A stretch of DNA of 64,000 bases from Capsicum annuum (GCF_002878395.1 NC_061121.1:11567416-11631415); one strand, 5' to 3'. Numbered from the stretch's first letter, positions 1-13,719 are shown. The notes: generated by a model from the sequence alone, not told the origin. Numbers and translations are program-made.

Positions 1-734
1 CAATTTGACCAACTCTCTGATGTTGAGTTTGATGTAATCCTCGATTGAATAGGAGGTACAGACTGGAAGGAAATAAGCTTATTTGGCCATCCTATCTATA
101 ATGACCTAGACTGAATCATGCTGATATCAAGTATGAGGTAAACCCGTCACAAAGTCCATGTTCACTTATTCTCACTTTCAAGTGGGAATATTGCACTCCT
201 GCATGTACCCACTAGGATTCTGATGCTCAATCTTAACCTGCTGACATGTAGAGCACTTAGCCACAAAATCTGCAATATCTCTCTTCATCCCACTCCACCA
301 ATAGATTTCCCATAAGTCCCAGTACATCTTAGTAACCCCTCGATGAATAGAATAGTGCACACCATGCGCTTTTGTAAGATTTTTTTGCCTCAAGTCATCC
401 ACACCTGGAACACACAGATGACCCTGACAACGGAGAACACCATCTCCCCCTTGGGAGAAAACCTCTACCTTTTGATCTCTGATCAAATCTTTCAACTTAT
501 CAAGACTGGGATCTCTATCTTGCTTTTCTTTCATCTCGGATACTAGAGATGATTTTGAACTATTCTAAACCCATATACTACCTTCTGCTGAATTAACTAA
601 GCGGACACCTAGTCGAGTAAGCTGATGGACTTCCTGAGCTAACTTCTTCTTACTATCCTCAACATAAGAAATACTACCCATAGACAGTCTACTAAGAGTG
701 TCAGTCACTACATTGGCTTTACTCGAATGATAAA
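1..734 (-). pseudogene. Gypsy chromovirus pol fragment: RNase H C-terminus and integrase N-terminus
   Basis: Minus-strand remnant of a Ty3/gypsy polyprotein. From high to low coordinates it reads the end of RNase H (IYH..KANVV.D.LSRLSMGS, about 734-660), a linker (565-660), then the integrase zinc-binding domain at 178-534 with an HHCC pattern (AHGVHYSIH ... CSTCQQVK). Below 178 the frame continues toward the integrase core but is broken. The RNase H begins abruptly at the edge of LTR A; its upstream part lies on the other side of that LTR from 3352. The same segment, with different mutations, recurs at about 10280-11060. Known of the family: RNase H removes RNA from the RNA/DNA hybrid and integrase inserts the cDNA. 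The fragment is non-functional. Confidence 0.8.
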
Positions 735-3351
735 TATAATGCCTCAAATCTGGTACCCAGAACGCCACACAGTGCTCATGACTCCGAAGGACCACAAGCT
801 AATCCATGACTGATATCTATACTAAGAACCGCATAATATATTGTATAATGCAGAATAAAAGGTTGAAAGGCCATAAGGTTCAAATATCTGATAAAACACA
901 TCATCTGAAAAGTACGGTATCACCATACCAAAACTAAAATAAATGTCTGAACATGCTATAGTTTGGAAGCCTCTAAACTGTCTAAAAAATGTTAAGTTGA
1001 TGGGATATGTCCCTAACTAACACCGGACAACTAAAATAATAAAGTAACAAAATAATTATGCTATCCTCCAATGATGAGGACTCACTGCTAGTCTGGCTGC
1101 TGAACTTCTAATCTACTAAGGATACTCTGGAGCTCGTACTTTTGAACCTATGGTGTAAAACACCATAGCCCAAATACATCAGTACGATTGAATGTACTGG
1201 TATGCAATTGAGGTAGGCTGAATGCACAGGGTTTATATGCATGAACAATGCTAACTGATCGAATATCATAAACATGAGTATATATGTATGAATACGTGAA
1301 CTGTAAATAAGATCATGACATCACTGAATCTGAATACTGATAACATAAGTTTCTGTATAACTAATATACTATTATTTGAATGACTGTGTCTGACAGTCCT
1401 ATTTCTGATGGAACTAGTTGAGTTTCATACTGAACTGGGGGACTGTATTTGAAAATACTGAATTCTGTAGAACTATCTGAGTTTCATTATTGAGACTGAG
1501 ATTGTAACTGTAAGAAGAATTCATCTAACCAACATGCTCTAAATAAACTATTATAGCTAAGTTGGGGTCCAATCTGTAACCCCAATTAGAAGAGTGTCAA
1601 TACCGCGCCACTGGTAAGGATAAGTTATGGGTGACCCTCATTTGATAGTGTCCCCAAAAGAGAATAGTGGGACACTCATCTGACAATGTTAATCTATCTC
1701 ATCAACCCTCATCTATTATTGTTGATGTCTCAACCTATGCTGGCTGTATTGTTTTGGAATACAAAGATTGATTCTAAGGATCAAACCCTCAACTGTCAGT
1801 GTGTGCACTCATCCTTGGGTTCACTCAGTGCTAATTTCGACCCCCATCTGAATTGACACTGAAATGTTATTAACTGAACTGAACTGGACTGGGTTCAGTG
1901 AGTTTCATTGACTGACAGAGTAATATAGAGATCTGATAACTAACTAAGATTACTAAGATTATTGAGTTTTTCTAAGTCACATAACTAACTGAGTTCCATA
2001 AATCATGGCTTGACTGAGAGTATCTGGAAAACATGACACTGGCTCTAAACACACAGCTAAATTATTGAGTACAAGTACCCCTAGGATTCGATAGCATAAA
2101 ACTGACAAGACATGACACTTCTTGACACATGACCATAATCAACAATTGATAGTAAATCATTGGGCATTTTCATGAAGTATTTGCATTCTATAAGCTTACA
2201 CATGAATAGGAATGCATGTAAACATATCATAATTTCATAAGCCTAATCTCATGAACATTGCATCAATCCATTACAAAGAATAACAATAACGTGGGAGTCA
2301 TATCAAACATAAGGGAGAAAAATAGATTCATCAATTTAGGTCACAAATGAATCATAAGGCATAATTCCTATTCTCTTAGGCATTTTATCAAACACCTTGC
2401 ATGCATATCTTTAGGCTTAGGCATGAATATTGAAATAATACATCATGGAAATATTTTACACTTTCAATGCAAGAATTTCCACCATATATTAACATATTTT
2501 CATGATAGTCATTACATTCTTCAACTTGGAAATCAAATAACAACATAAACATGGATATAATTCAATTCATACCATGGAATCCAAAGTTTACATTTCAAAT
2601 AGGGTTTCTTGAGCTTCATGGGTGAAAGGAACCCATGAATCAACACTTGACATACCTGGGTGGATGATTTCTTAAAGATTGATGGAGGAAAGCTTGAATT
2701 ATTAACTTGGAATTAAAAGCCTAGGGTTTCTTATTCTTGGGGATTGATCTTTGAGAAAAACCCTAATTTGGTGTTATAGATGAATAATAAAGTTATGAGC
2801 TCTGGTCTGGTTTAATTAGGGGTTAAAATGAGTGGAAAAAGACCCAAATACCCTTTTAAAAACTGCTTAAAATCGCTAATTAGAAGTGGAAAAGGTTTGG
2901 TCGATGGTTCATCGCTGGCTCGATGGTCCATCAGACCATCCTGTCGTACCTGGACAGAACCTGAACTTCCTACCTCGTCTGTGATGGTTTGGACGATGGT
3001 CTGTGCTAGCTCGATGGACCATCGGTTCTAACCATCGTACTTGAATAGAATATGGGTTCACTGCCTTAGTCACTATAGCTTGGGAGACGGTCCATTGCTA
3101 GCTCGACAGGCCGTCGGCCTGTCCGTCGCTTCTGGGCAGTTCCAATAGTTCTCTGTAAAACGTCTATATCTTTTTACTCTAATACCGGATTTGGAAGAAA
3201 TTGGTATCGTTGGAAAGATAATTCTATTTCCCACATGATAAAAAGTTGAAATTGGGGAAATTCTATATAATTTAAACATTAATCATTTAAGAAGTCATCA
3301 CTAACTCTTCTAGAGACTAGATTTGACTTAAAGAAAGTTTGGGGTATTACT
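735..3351 (-). repeat. Long gypsy LTR 'A'
   Basis: About 2.6 kb, collinear with LTRs B, C and F throughout. The left edge TATAATGCC is a decayed TGTAATGCC; the right edge GGGGTATTACT is a decayed GGGGTATTACA. Read on the minus strand it starts TGTAATACCCC. The 5' (U3) part at about 2895-3130 carries tandem GATGGTCCATCG-type inverted motifs. The flanks ATAAA (left) and TTCAA (right) are not a target-site duplication, although both sides are RNase H coding sequence of one element. Open frames inside it are not conserved in the other copies. Confidence 0.85.
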
Positions 3352-6288
3352 TTCAAGAGATCTAACCACCTTCTCTGATAGAGGTTAATATATTTCTAAT
3401 AAAAGACATACTGAAGGCTCTTATGATCTGTGAACATGTGTACATGAACACCATAAAAGTAATGCCTCCAAATCTTCAAGGCAAAAACTTACGACTGCTA
3501 ACTCAAGATCATGAGTCGGATAATTCCTCTCATGGGGTTTAAGCTTTCTGGAGGCATAGGCTATGACCTTACCATGCTACCTAAGTACACAACGTAAACC
3601 TACTCTGGATGCATCATAGTACACTATAAATCCATTTGAACTATCTGAAAGAGCCAAAACTGGAGTTGAGGTGAGTCGAGTCTTCAACTCCTGAAAACTC
3701 TTCTCGCAAGGATCTGACCACTGAAACTTGACTTTCTTCTATGTCAATCCAGACATAGGGGATTCAATAGACAAAAATCCCTCAACAAACTATTTGTAAT
3801 AGCCAGCTTAACCCAATAAACTCCTGATATCTAATGGAGATACAGAATGAGGCTAGTTTCTTACTGCTTTGATCTTTTAAGGATCAACTTTAATTCCATC
3901 ACCAAAAATGATGACCAAGAAATCCTACTGACCTTAGCCAAAATTCGTATCTACTGAATTTGGTGAATAGCTGATGATTTCTAAGAGTCTGCAATACTAT
4001 TCTAAGATAGCCTGCATGATCTTGCTCGCTACAGGAATAAACAAGAATATCATCTATGAAAACTATGATGAACATGTCCAAGTACTGCTTGAACACATGG
4101 TACATCAAGTCCATGAAAGCTTCTGTGGCATTGGTAAGAAAAAATTACATGACTATGGATTCAAAGTGACCATACTGTGTTCGGAATGCTATTTTTGGAA
4201 TGTCACATTTTTTTACTCTGATTTGATGATAGCCTGATCTGAGGTCTATCTTAGAGAAATAGCTGGCACCCTGAAGTTGGTCAAATAATTCATCAATTCT
4301 AGGAAGTGGATACTTGTTCTTAACTGTGACTTTATTGAGCTGACGGTAGTCTATACACATTCTGAGAGAATCAACTTTCTTGCGCACGAATAAAACTGGT
4401 ACCCCCCACGGGGACACACTAGGTCTGATAAAACCCTTATCTAGAAGATCCTTCAACTGATCTTTCATTTCTTTAAGTTCTTCTAGTGCCATTCTATATG
4501 GCAGAATAGATATGGGCTGAGTATCTCGAAAAAGGTCTATGCAAAAGTCTATTTTCCTTTCGGGAGGAATTATGGGAAGATCTTCGAGAAAGACATTAGA
4601 ATATTCATTCACTATTGAGACTGATCTGAAACTGGGAGTTTCAGAACTAGAGTCCTTCACTCGAACAAGATGATAGACACATCCCTTAGATATTTTTCGT
4701 GTACGAACGTAAGAAATAAGCTGACCTCTGAAAGCTAAAGTGCTACCTTTCCATTCTAGGATGGATTCATTTGGGAACTGAAATTGGACAACTCTGTTTC
4801 AGCAGTCGACTGTGGCATAGCAAGAATAAAGCCAATCCATTCCGAGAATAACATCAAAATCAGTCATCTCTAATTTGACTAAGTTTGCTAATATAACTTT
4901 TTGAGATACCATAATCGGGCAGTTTCGGTATACCCACCAGACTATGACAGTTTTACCCATTGGGGTAGAGATTGAGAAGGGCTCTACTAAAATTTTGGGA
5001 CTGACTTCGAAATCAACTGCTATATAAGGAGTAACAAAATACAAAGAAGCTCCTGGATCTAGCAAAGCGTAAACATGTACATAAAAAATTTGTAACATAC
5101 CAGTAACCACATCAGGATAATTTTCTTGATCCTGTCAGGACTGAAAAGCATAAAGTCTATTTGGGTGTTGCCCACTGGTAGCAATAGAAGAGGCAGGGGC
5201 TGATTCAGGCGATCGGACTAAGCTGGAGGGCGATTACGCTGACCCTGAGGACCTGGTTGGGGACAATATCTGACCCTATGGCCTGGATTTTCATAGCTAA
5301 ATCAAACGTCACTGCCATCTCTGCAAGTACCCTGATGGTGCTTGCCACATATCTGATAAAGGGATAGGTTCAGGCACTGCTAACACTGCCCTGAGACTTA
5401 GATCCTGGCGACCTATCTCTATTACCATCTCTAAATCTTGGCACTGGAGTATTGGCTGAGGGAAGAGCTGGAACAGATGACTTTGGGCAGAACTGAGAAC
5501 GACTTCCACCCTCTGACTTAGGCTGAGCAAAGTTAAAACTACCTGTCCTTGCTCTCTTATTCTTCGTTTCTCTCATCTTAATCTTTTTCTCTTCTATCTA
5601 TTGAGCATGGATCATAAGCCTGGATATGTCTATCTCACTAATCAACATTACAGATCTGCACTCATTGACCACACTATCATTCACCTCAGAAACAAACTTA
5701 CTCATCTTAGCCCTGTTGTCTGCCATTACATGAGGAGCATATCTAGATAATGGAGTAAACTTAAGAGAATACTCTTTCACTGTCATGTTGCCCTACCTGA
5801 GGTTGATAAACTCTAACACCTTAGCTTCTCTTAACTTTAGGGGAAAGAATATATCTAGAAATGCAGTGGCAAACTCCTCCCATTCTATAGGTCCTACATC
5901 TGCACCCCTCTCTACTTTCCACTGTTTGAACCATGTATGAGCCATATCCTATAATTGGTATGTAGTTAACTCAGCACTCTCAACAGCTGACACCCCCATG
6001 ATATCGATAACCTTCTGAACCTGGTCAAGAAATTCTTGAGGGTCCTCATCTGACTCAGACCCAATAAAGGATGGAGGATTTATTCGGGTGATGTCCCGAA
6101 TCCTGGTTGCAGCTGAATTGGCCCTTGGGTTGGCCGAAACGATAGCTGACCATCCATTCAAAGCAACAACTGAGTTAGCAAGAGTAGTAAATGCAGCTTT
6201 GAACACTACATAAGAAACATGTTCATCTAAGGGATTTGCTTGGACGGACTGAGGGGTTGATTTATTTGTTTCTTCTCTTGGGAGGCAT
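3352..6288 (-). pseudogene. Gypsy chromovirus gag-protease-RT-RNase H (5' two thirds of polyprotein)
   Basis: Decayed polyprotein on the minus strand. Gag starts at ATG 6288 (MPPKRRNK) but meets a stop after eight codons; gag pieces follow at 5949-6206, 5598-5786 and 5309-5576. A degraded CCHC zinc knuckle (CGKHHQGTC) lies near 5310-5350. The aspartic protease is at 4799-5110 (ALLDPGAS). RT is at 4145-4660 ([13 protein letters not shown]) and continues after a frameshift at 3899-4114 with the catalytic FIDDILVYS box. RNase H begins around 3700 and reaches [10 protein letters not shown] and QRRWLDLLK next to LTR A, with stops between. Domain order gag-PR-RT-RH is that of Ty3/gypsy. The missing RNase H/integrase end matches the type of sequence at 1-734. 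Multiple frameshifts rule out function. Confidence 0.85.
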
Positions 6289-6494
6289 GTTCTATATAAG
6301 AAAGAGAGAAACGAATTAGACTGAGAGTTAAACTTGAGCTCATGCTCACTGGAATGACATGAATATTGAAAGAAGGGAAACTGTTCCTAAAACATCTTAT
6401 ATCCTCCTGTACATAAATATGAAGTGCAAAAAACCCATGTACAAGACTCTACTAGACGCGGCTTTCAGACTTCCTAGGATACTATTGAACCTTA

Positions 6495-6507
6495 GGCTCT
6501 GATACCA
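6495..6507 (-). other. Primer-binding site (initiator tRNA-Met type)
   Basis: On the minus strand this reads TGGTATCAGAGCC, the usual plant LTR-element primer site complementary to the 3' end of initiator tRNA-Met. It lies four bases from the edge of LTR B, which fixes LTR B as the 5' LTR of the gag-pol to its left and fixes the orientation as minus. Confidence 0.85.
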
Positions 6508-6511
6508 AGTT

Positions 6512-9068
6512 TATAACGCCCCGAATCTAGTACCCTAAATGCCACACGGTGCTCATAACCCCGAAGGACCACAAGCTAACCCATGACTGATATCTGTACT
6601 GAGCACTGCATAATATACTATATAAATGCGAAATAAAAGGCTGAAAGGCCATAAGGTTCAAATATCTGATAAAATATAACATCTGAAAAGTACGGTATCA
6701 CCATACCACAACTGAAATAACTGTCTGAACATACTATTCTGAAAGCCTCTAAACTGTCTAAAACTGTGGAGTTAATGGGAATGTCCCTAACTAACTCCGG
6801 ACTACTGAAATAATAAAGTAATGAAATAATCATGCTATCCTCGAATGATGAGGACTCACTGCTAGTCTGGCTGTTGAATGTCTGATCTACTAAGGATGCT
6901 CTAGATCTCATGCTTTTGAACTTATGGTATAAAACACTATAGCAAAAATGCATCAGTATGATTGAACATACTGGTATACAAGTGAGGTAGGTTGAATGCA
7001 AGGGGTTTATATGCATGAATAATACTAACTGACTGAATAACATGAGTGTGAGAATTCATGCATGAATACATAGACTGTAACTGAGATCATGACATCACCA
7101 AATTTGAATACTGATAACATAAGTATCGTATAACTGATATACTATTATCTGAATGACTGTGTTTGACAGTCCTGTATCTGATAGAACTAGCTGAGCTTCA
7201 TACTAAACTGGGTGACTGTATCTGACAATCCTGAATTCTGTAAAACTATCTGAGTTCTATTACTGAGACTAATACTGAGACTATAACTGTGGGAAGTAGT
7301 CATCTAACTGACATGCCCCAAATAAGCTATTATAGCTGAGTTGGTGTCCAATCTGTAACCCTAATTAGAAGGGTGTCAATACTGCACCACTGGTAAGGAC
7401 AAACTATGGGTGACCTTCATCTGACAGTGTTAATCCACCTCATCAACCCTCATCTGTCAGTGTTGATGTCTCAACCTATGCTGACTACATAGTCCTAGAA
7501 CGCAAGGATTGCTTCTAAGGATCACACCCTCAACTGTCAGTGTGTGCCCTCATCCTTAGGTTCACTCTTTGCTATTTCCTACTCCCATCTGAATAGACAC
7601 CGAAACATGATTAACTGAACTAGACTGTACTAGGTTCAGTGAGTTTCGTTGACTGACGGAATACTACTGAGATTACTGAGTTACTGAGATTTTTGAGATT
7701 ACTGGGATTTCTAATTTTTCCTGAGTCAAGAGTCTGACTAAATTCTACTGAGCATGACTTGATTGAGAGTATCTTAAAAACTAATAATGGCTCTAGGCAC
7801 ACAGCTAAATTGTCGGGTACAAGTACCCCCAGGACTCGATAGCATAAAACTGACAAGACATGACCCTTCTTGACACATAACCATAGTCAACTATTCATAG
7901 TACAATTATTGGCGATTCTCATAAAGTATTCACTTGCTATAAGCTTACACATGAATAGGAATGCATGTAAATATATCACAATTTCATAAGCCTAATCTCA
8001 TTAGCATTACATCAATCCATTACAAAGCATAATAATAACGTGGGAGTCATATCGAACATAAGGGAGAAACATGGATTCAATAATTTTAGTCACAAATGAG
8101 TCATAAGGCGTAATTCCTATTGCCTTAGGCATTTTATTAAACACCTTGCATGCATATTTTTAGACTTAGGCATGAATATTGAAATAATACTTCATGGCAA
8201 CATTTTACACTTCCAATGCAAGAATTTCAACCACATACTAACATATTTTCATGATAAACATTAAAGACTTCAACTTGGAAATCAAACAACAACATAAACA
8301 TGGATATAATTCAATTCATACCATGGAATTCAAAGTTTATATTTTAAATAGGGTTTCTTGAGGTTCATGGGTGAAAGAAACCCATGAATCAACACTTGAC
8401 ATACCTGGGTGGATGATTTTTTAAAGATTGGTGGAGGAAAGCTTGAATTATTGACTTAGGATTAAACATGTGGGGTTTTTTGTTCTTGGGGATTGATCTT
8501 TGAGAAAAACCCTAATTTGGTGTTATAGATGAATAATAAAGTTATGAGCTCTGGTATGGTATAATTAGGGGTTAAAACGAGTGATAAAAACCCTAATACC
8601 CTTTTTAAAATGGCTTAAAATCAATGATCAGAAGTGGCGGCAGTTTGAGCGATGGTCCATCGCTGGCTCGATAGTCCATCGATCCTCACCATCAAGTTTA
8701 GCCAGAACCTGAACTTTCTGCCTCATCTGTGATAGTTTAGGTGATGGCCCGTCACATGTTCGACGGTCTGTCGGTCCTGATCATCGTACTTGTCCAGAAG
8801 ATGGGTTCACTGCCTTAGTCGCGATAACTTAGTCGATGGTCCATCGCTACCTCGATGGTCCGTCGGCCTGACCTTCACTTCTGGGCAGTTCTGTCAGGTC
8901 TCGGTAAAAATCCCATAGTGGTATTGTTGTAAAGCTAATTCAATTTCCCATATGATAAAAAGTCAAAATTGGGGAAATTCTATCTGATTTAAACATTAAT
9001 CATTTAGGAAGTCATCGCTGACTCTTTTGGAGACTAGATTTGATTTAAAAAAAGTTTGGGGTATTACA
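6512..9068 (-). repeat. Long gypsy LTR 'B', shared by two internal regions
   Basis: Collinear with LTRs A and C. Left edge TATAACGCCCC, right edge GGGGTATTACA. The left side abuts a tRNA-Met primer site and gag (5' LTR behaviour). The right side abuts a polypurine tract and the integrase/chromodomain end (3' LTR behaviour). One LTR therefore serves both neighbours, as in tandem elements formed by LTR-LTR recombination. It contains short ACTGAGATT-type repeats near 7665-7725 and the GATGGTCC inverted motifs near 8645-8870. Confidence 0.85.
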
Positions 9069-9084
9069 ATATCTTCCCCTTGGG
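9069..9084 (-). other. Polypurine tract
   Basis: The minus strand reads AAGGGGAAGATATT directly next to LTR B, preceded by the GAGGATGAATGTCCCC context usual in this group of chromoviruses. It primes plus-strand DNA synthesis in the family and marks LTR B as the 3' LTR for the region at 9085-11060. Confidence 0.75.
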
Positions 9085-11060
9085 GACATTCATCCTCGAA
9101 TGGGACTAACTAGACTGGGAAAGCTGATAGACTGATCTTACTTTAGGGACTTGAACATTTGATCATGTCTATATTACTGGAACTTCTGATATACTGAAAT
9201 CTCATATTAAATTTGCTTTTCTGATGCATGGATATGTGACGGATAGTCTTCATGAATACATGACTGAAATTACTAAGAAGCTGAGTTTCTCGTGATGAGA
9301 ATGCATATTTGATGCATGATACATGACTTACATCTTACATGAACTTATGACTGGATATGTAAAGGTATTTGATACCAAGTTTATAACTGAAATCTTAACA
9401 TGAAATTGAATAAACTTGAAGAAAACTAATACCTTGGGTTGAGTCTGAGTTTGCAGAGAAGAGTTATAGATACTTGGTACCCATGTATGCCTCTGCTTCT
9501 CAAGTAGATCCCTCAACGGACTGATTCTGCCATAGATCTTTGACTAGAGAGACTTCTTTATTCCTCAATCTGCGAGTCTGGTAGTCAAGCATTTCAACTG
9601 GGACCTCTTCTAAAGAATGGTTGTTCTGAATTTCTAAGTCCTCTACCAGGACTACAACTTCTGGGTCACCTATGCACTTCTTTAGCAAGGAAATATGGAA
9701 CACTGGATGAACTGAGGCTAGATCTGAAGTCTATTTAAGCTCATAAACTACTTTTCCAAAACGACTAAGAATTTTAAAAGGACCGACATATAGGGGATTG
9801 AGATTTCCCTTCTTACCGAACCGCTTCACTCCCTTCATGGGAGAGATTTTTAAGTACACATAATCACCAATCTCAAACTCGAGATCTTTTCTGGGCACAT
9901 CTGCGTATGATTTCTGTAGGCCCAGAGCTTTCTTGAGTCGTTCTCTGATCAACCAAAATTTCTCTAAGGTATCGAATACTAAGTCAGGCCCTATAACTGA
10001 GGCCTCACTGACATCGAACCAATCAATTAGAGATCTGCATCTCCTATCATAGAGAGCTTCGAATAGAGCCATTCGAATGCTGGAATGATAGTTATTATTG
10101 TATGCAAACTCAATCAAATAAAAGTGGTCATCCCAACTGCCCTTGAAATTAATTGCAAACCTCGCAGTATATCTTCTAAAGTCTAAATGGTCCTTTCTGC
10201 TTGACCATCTGTCTGAGGATGAAAGGCTGTACTGAGATGAACTTAGGTACAAAGACCCTTTCGGAATACTTTTCAAAAGTGAGAGGTGAACTGGGTACCT
10301 CTATCTGAGACAATAGATGCAGAAACACAATGCAATCTTTCCAACTCCTTGATATAGAGTTTTACATAATCCTAGGCTGAATAGGAGGTATGGACTGGAA
10401 GGAAATAAGCTGATTTGGTTATCTTGTCTACAATGACCCAGACTGAATCATGTTGATGTCGAGTATGAGGTAAATCCATCACAAAGTCCATGTTCACTTC
10501 TTTCCACTTCCAAGTGGGAATATTGAACTCCTGCATGGACCCACTAGGCTTCTGAGTTCAACCTTAACCTGCTGACATGTAAAGCACTTAGCCATAAACT
10601 CTGCAATATCTCTCTTCATCACACACCACCAATAGATTTCACGTAAGTCGCAGTACATCTTAGTGGACCCTAGATGAATAGAGTAGCGTGCACAATGCGC
10701 TTCTGTAAGAATTCATTGCCTTAAGTCATCCTGGAACACACAGACGACCCTGACAACGGAGAACACTATCTCCCTCTCGGGAGAAAACCTCTACCTTCTG
10801 ATCTCTGATCGACTCTTTTAACTTAACAAGACTGGGATCTCTATCTTTCTTTTCTTTTACCTAAGATACTAGAAATGATTCTGAACTATTCTGAACCCAT
10901 ATACTACCTTCTGCTGAATCGACTAAGTGGACACCTAGTCAGGCAAGCTGATTGACTTCCTGAGCTAACTTCTTCTTACTGTACTCAATATGAGCAACAC
11001 TACCTATAGCTAGTGTACTGAGAGTGTCATCCACTACATTGGCCTTACCCAGATGATAAA
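9085..11060 (-). pseudogene. Gypsy chromovirus pol: RNase H C-terminus, integrase, chromodomain-like tail
   Basis: Second, partly overlapping pol remnant. RNase H C-terminus at about 10939-11060 (IYHLGKANVVDDTLS) starts exactly at the edge of LTR C, the same codon at which 1-734 starts next to LTR A. The integrase zinc-binding region (about 10560-10900) and core (about 10280-10560) are broken by frameshifts. The integrase C-terminus is open at 9731-10276 (SWDDHFYLIEFAYNNNYHSS, then YVGPFKILSRFG). A tail at 9500-9703 (MFHISLLKKCIGDP, EEVPVEMLDYQ) and a stop-broken continuation resemble the chromodomain-bearing C-terminus of Tekay/Del-type integrases. In that family the chromodomain steers integration to heterochromatin. 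Gag, protease and RT for this copy are absent. Confidence 0.8.
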
Positions 11061-13719
11061 TGTAATGCCCCGAATCTGGTATCCAAAATGCCACACGATG
11101 CGCATGACCCCGAAGGACCACAAGATAAACCATGACTGATATCTGTACTAAGCACTGCATAATATACTATATAAATATGGAATAAAAGGATGAAAGGCCA
11201 TAAGGTTCAAATATCTGATAAAACATAACATATGAAAAGTAAGGTATCACCATACCACAATTGAAATAACTGTTTGAACATGCTATAGTCTGGAAGCCTC
11301 TAAACTGTCTAAAAACTATGGAGTTGATGGGACATGTCCCCAACTAACTTCATAATACTAAAATAATAAAGTAACAAAATAATTATACTATCCTCGAATG
11401 ATGAGGACTCACTGCTAGTCTAGCAGCTGAACGTCTGATCTACTAAGGATGCTCTCGAGCTCGTACTTCTGAATCTATAGTGTAAAACACCATAGCACAA
11501 ATGTGTTAGTACGATTGAATGTACTAGTATGCAAGTGAGGTAGGCTAAATGCAAGGGGTTTATACGCATGAGCAATACTAACTGACTGAATAACATGAGC
11601 GTTAGAATACATGCATGAATACGTGGACTGTAACTGAGATCATGACATCACTAAATCTGAATACTGATAACATAAGTTTTGGTATAACTAATATACTATT
11701 ATCTGAATAACTGTGTCTGACGGTCCTATTTCTGATGGAACTAGCTGAGTTTTATACTGAACTGGGTGATTGTATCTGACCGTCCTTAATTTTGTAGAAC
11801 TATCTGAGTTTTATTACTGAGACTATGACTGAGACAGTAACTGTGGTAAGTAGTCATATAACCGGCATGCCCCAAATAAGCTATTATAGCTGAGTTGGGA
11901 CCTAATCTGTAACCACAATTGGAAGGGTGTAAATACTCCACCACAGGTAAGGACAAATAGTGGGTGACCCTCATTTGACAGTGTCCCTAAAAGAAAATGG
12001 TGGGACCTTCATCTAATAGTATTAATCCATCTCATCAACCCTCATTTGTTAGTGTTGATGACTCAACCTATGCTGGCTACATAGTTCTGGAATATAAGGA
12101 TTACTTCTATGGATCACACCCTCAACTATCAATGTGTGCCCTCATCCTTGGGTTCACTCAATGTTAATTCCTACTCCCATCTGAATAGACACTGAAACAC
12201 GATTAACTGAACTGGACTGGACTGGGTTCAGTGAGTTTCTTTGACTAATGGAATACTACTGAGATTACTGAGTTACTGAGATTTCTGAGATTACTAGAAT
12301 TTCTGAGTTTTCTTGAGTCATGAGTATGACTAAATTCTACTGAGCATGGTTTCACTGAGAGTATCTTAAAAACTAATAATGGCTCTAGGCACATAGCTAA
12401 ATTGTCGGGTACAAGTACCCCCAGGACTTGATAGCATAAAACTGACAAGACATGACCCTTCTTGACACATTACCATAGTCAACAATTCATAGTACAATCA
12501 TTGGGGATTTTCATAAAGTATTCACATGCTATAAGCTTACACATGAATAGGAATGCATGTAAATATATCACAATTTCATAAGCCTAATCTCATTAGCATT
12601 ACGTCAATCCATTACAAAGCATAACAATAATGTTGTAGTCATATCGAACATAAGGGAGAAACATGGATTCATCAATTTTGGTCACAAATGAGTCATAAGG
12701 TGTAATTCCTATTCTCTTAGGCATTTTATCAAACACCTTGCATGCATATCTTTAGGCTTAGGCATGAATATTGAAATAATACTTCATGGCAACATTTTAC
12801 ACTTCCAATGCAAGAATTTCAACCACATACTAACATATTTTCATGATAGTCATTAAAGACTTCAACTTGGAAATCAAACAACAATATAAACATGGATATA
12901 ATTCAATTCATACCATGGAATTCAAATTTTATATTTCAAATAAGTTTTCTTGAGCTTCATGGGTGAAAGGAACCCATGAATCAACACTTGACATACCTAG
13001 ATGGATGATTTCTTAAAGATTGGTGGAGGAAAGCTTGAATTCTTGACTTGGGATTAAACATCTAGGGTTTTTTGTTCTTGGGGGTTGATTTTTTAGAGAA
13101 ACCCTAATTTAGTGTTATAGATGAATAATGAAGTTAGGAGCTCTGGTCTGGTATAATTAGGGGTTAAAATGGGTGGATAAAGACCCTAATACCCTTTTTA
13201 AAATGGCTTAAAATCATTGATCAGAAGTGGCGATGATTTGGGTGATGGTCCATCGCTGGCTTGACAGTCCGTCGGTCCTGACCATCGTATTTGGCCAGAA
13301 CCTGAACTTTCTGCCTCATCTGCAATAGTTTAGGTGATGGTCCATCACTTGTTCAACGGTCCATTAGTCCTGATCGTTGCACTTAGCTAGAAGATGGTTT
13401 CACTACCTTAGTCACGATGGCTTGGGTGACGGTCTGTCACTAGCTTGCGATCCGTCGGCCTGACCGTCGCTTCATGGTCCGTCGTCCTGACCGTCGCTTT
13501 TGAGCAATTCCATCAGTTCTCTATAAAACATGCATAACTTTTTACTCCGATACCATATTTGGACAAAATTGTTATCGTTGGAAAGCTAATTCAATTTCCC
13601 ACATGATAAAAATTCAAAATTGGGGAAATTCTATCTGATTTAAACATTAATAATTTAGGAAGTCATCACTAACTCTTCGGGAGACAAGATTTGACTTAAA
13701 GAATGTTTGGGGTATTACA
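11061..13719 (-). repeat. Long gypsy LTR 'C'
   Basis: Well-preserved ends: TGTAATGCCCC on the left and GGGGTATTACA on the right; about 2.66 kb. The left flank (ATAAA) is RNase H of one element; the right flank (ATCAC) is the gag of another (13720-13902). The two flanks belong to different elements and are not a target duplication, so this LTR looks like a recombination junction rather than a simple solo LTR. The inverted GATGGTCCATCG/GTCCGTCGG motifs lie at about 13240-13500. Confidence 0.85.

Noticed and set aside
735..3351. LTR A as a simple solo LTR insertion in RNase H
   Set aside because: No target duplication, and about seven RNase H codons are missing at the joint; recombination explains it better.
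735..13719. Open frames inside the long LTRs, for example 2828-3031, 6618-7043, 7620-7856 and 12245-12448
   Set aside because: They are not preserved among LTR copies A, B, C and F and show no protein-family features; they follow LTR sequence by chance.
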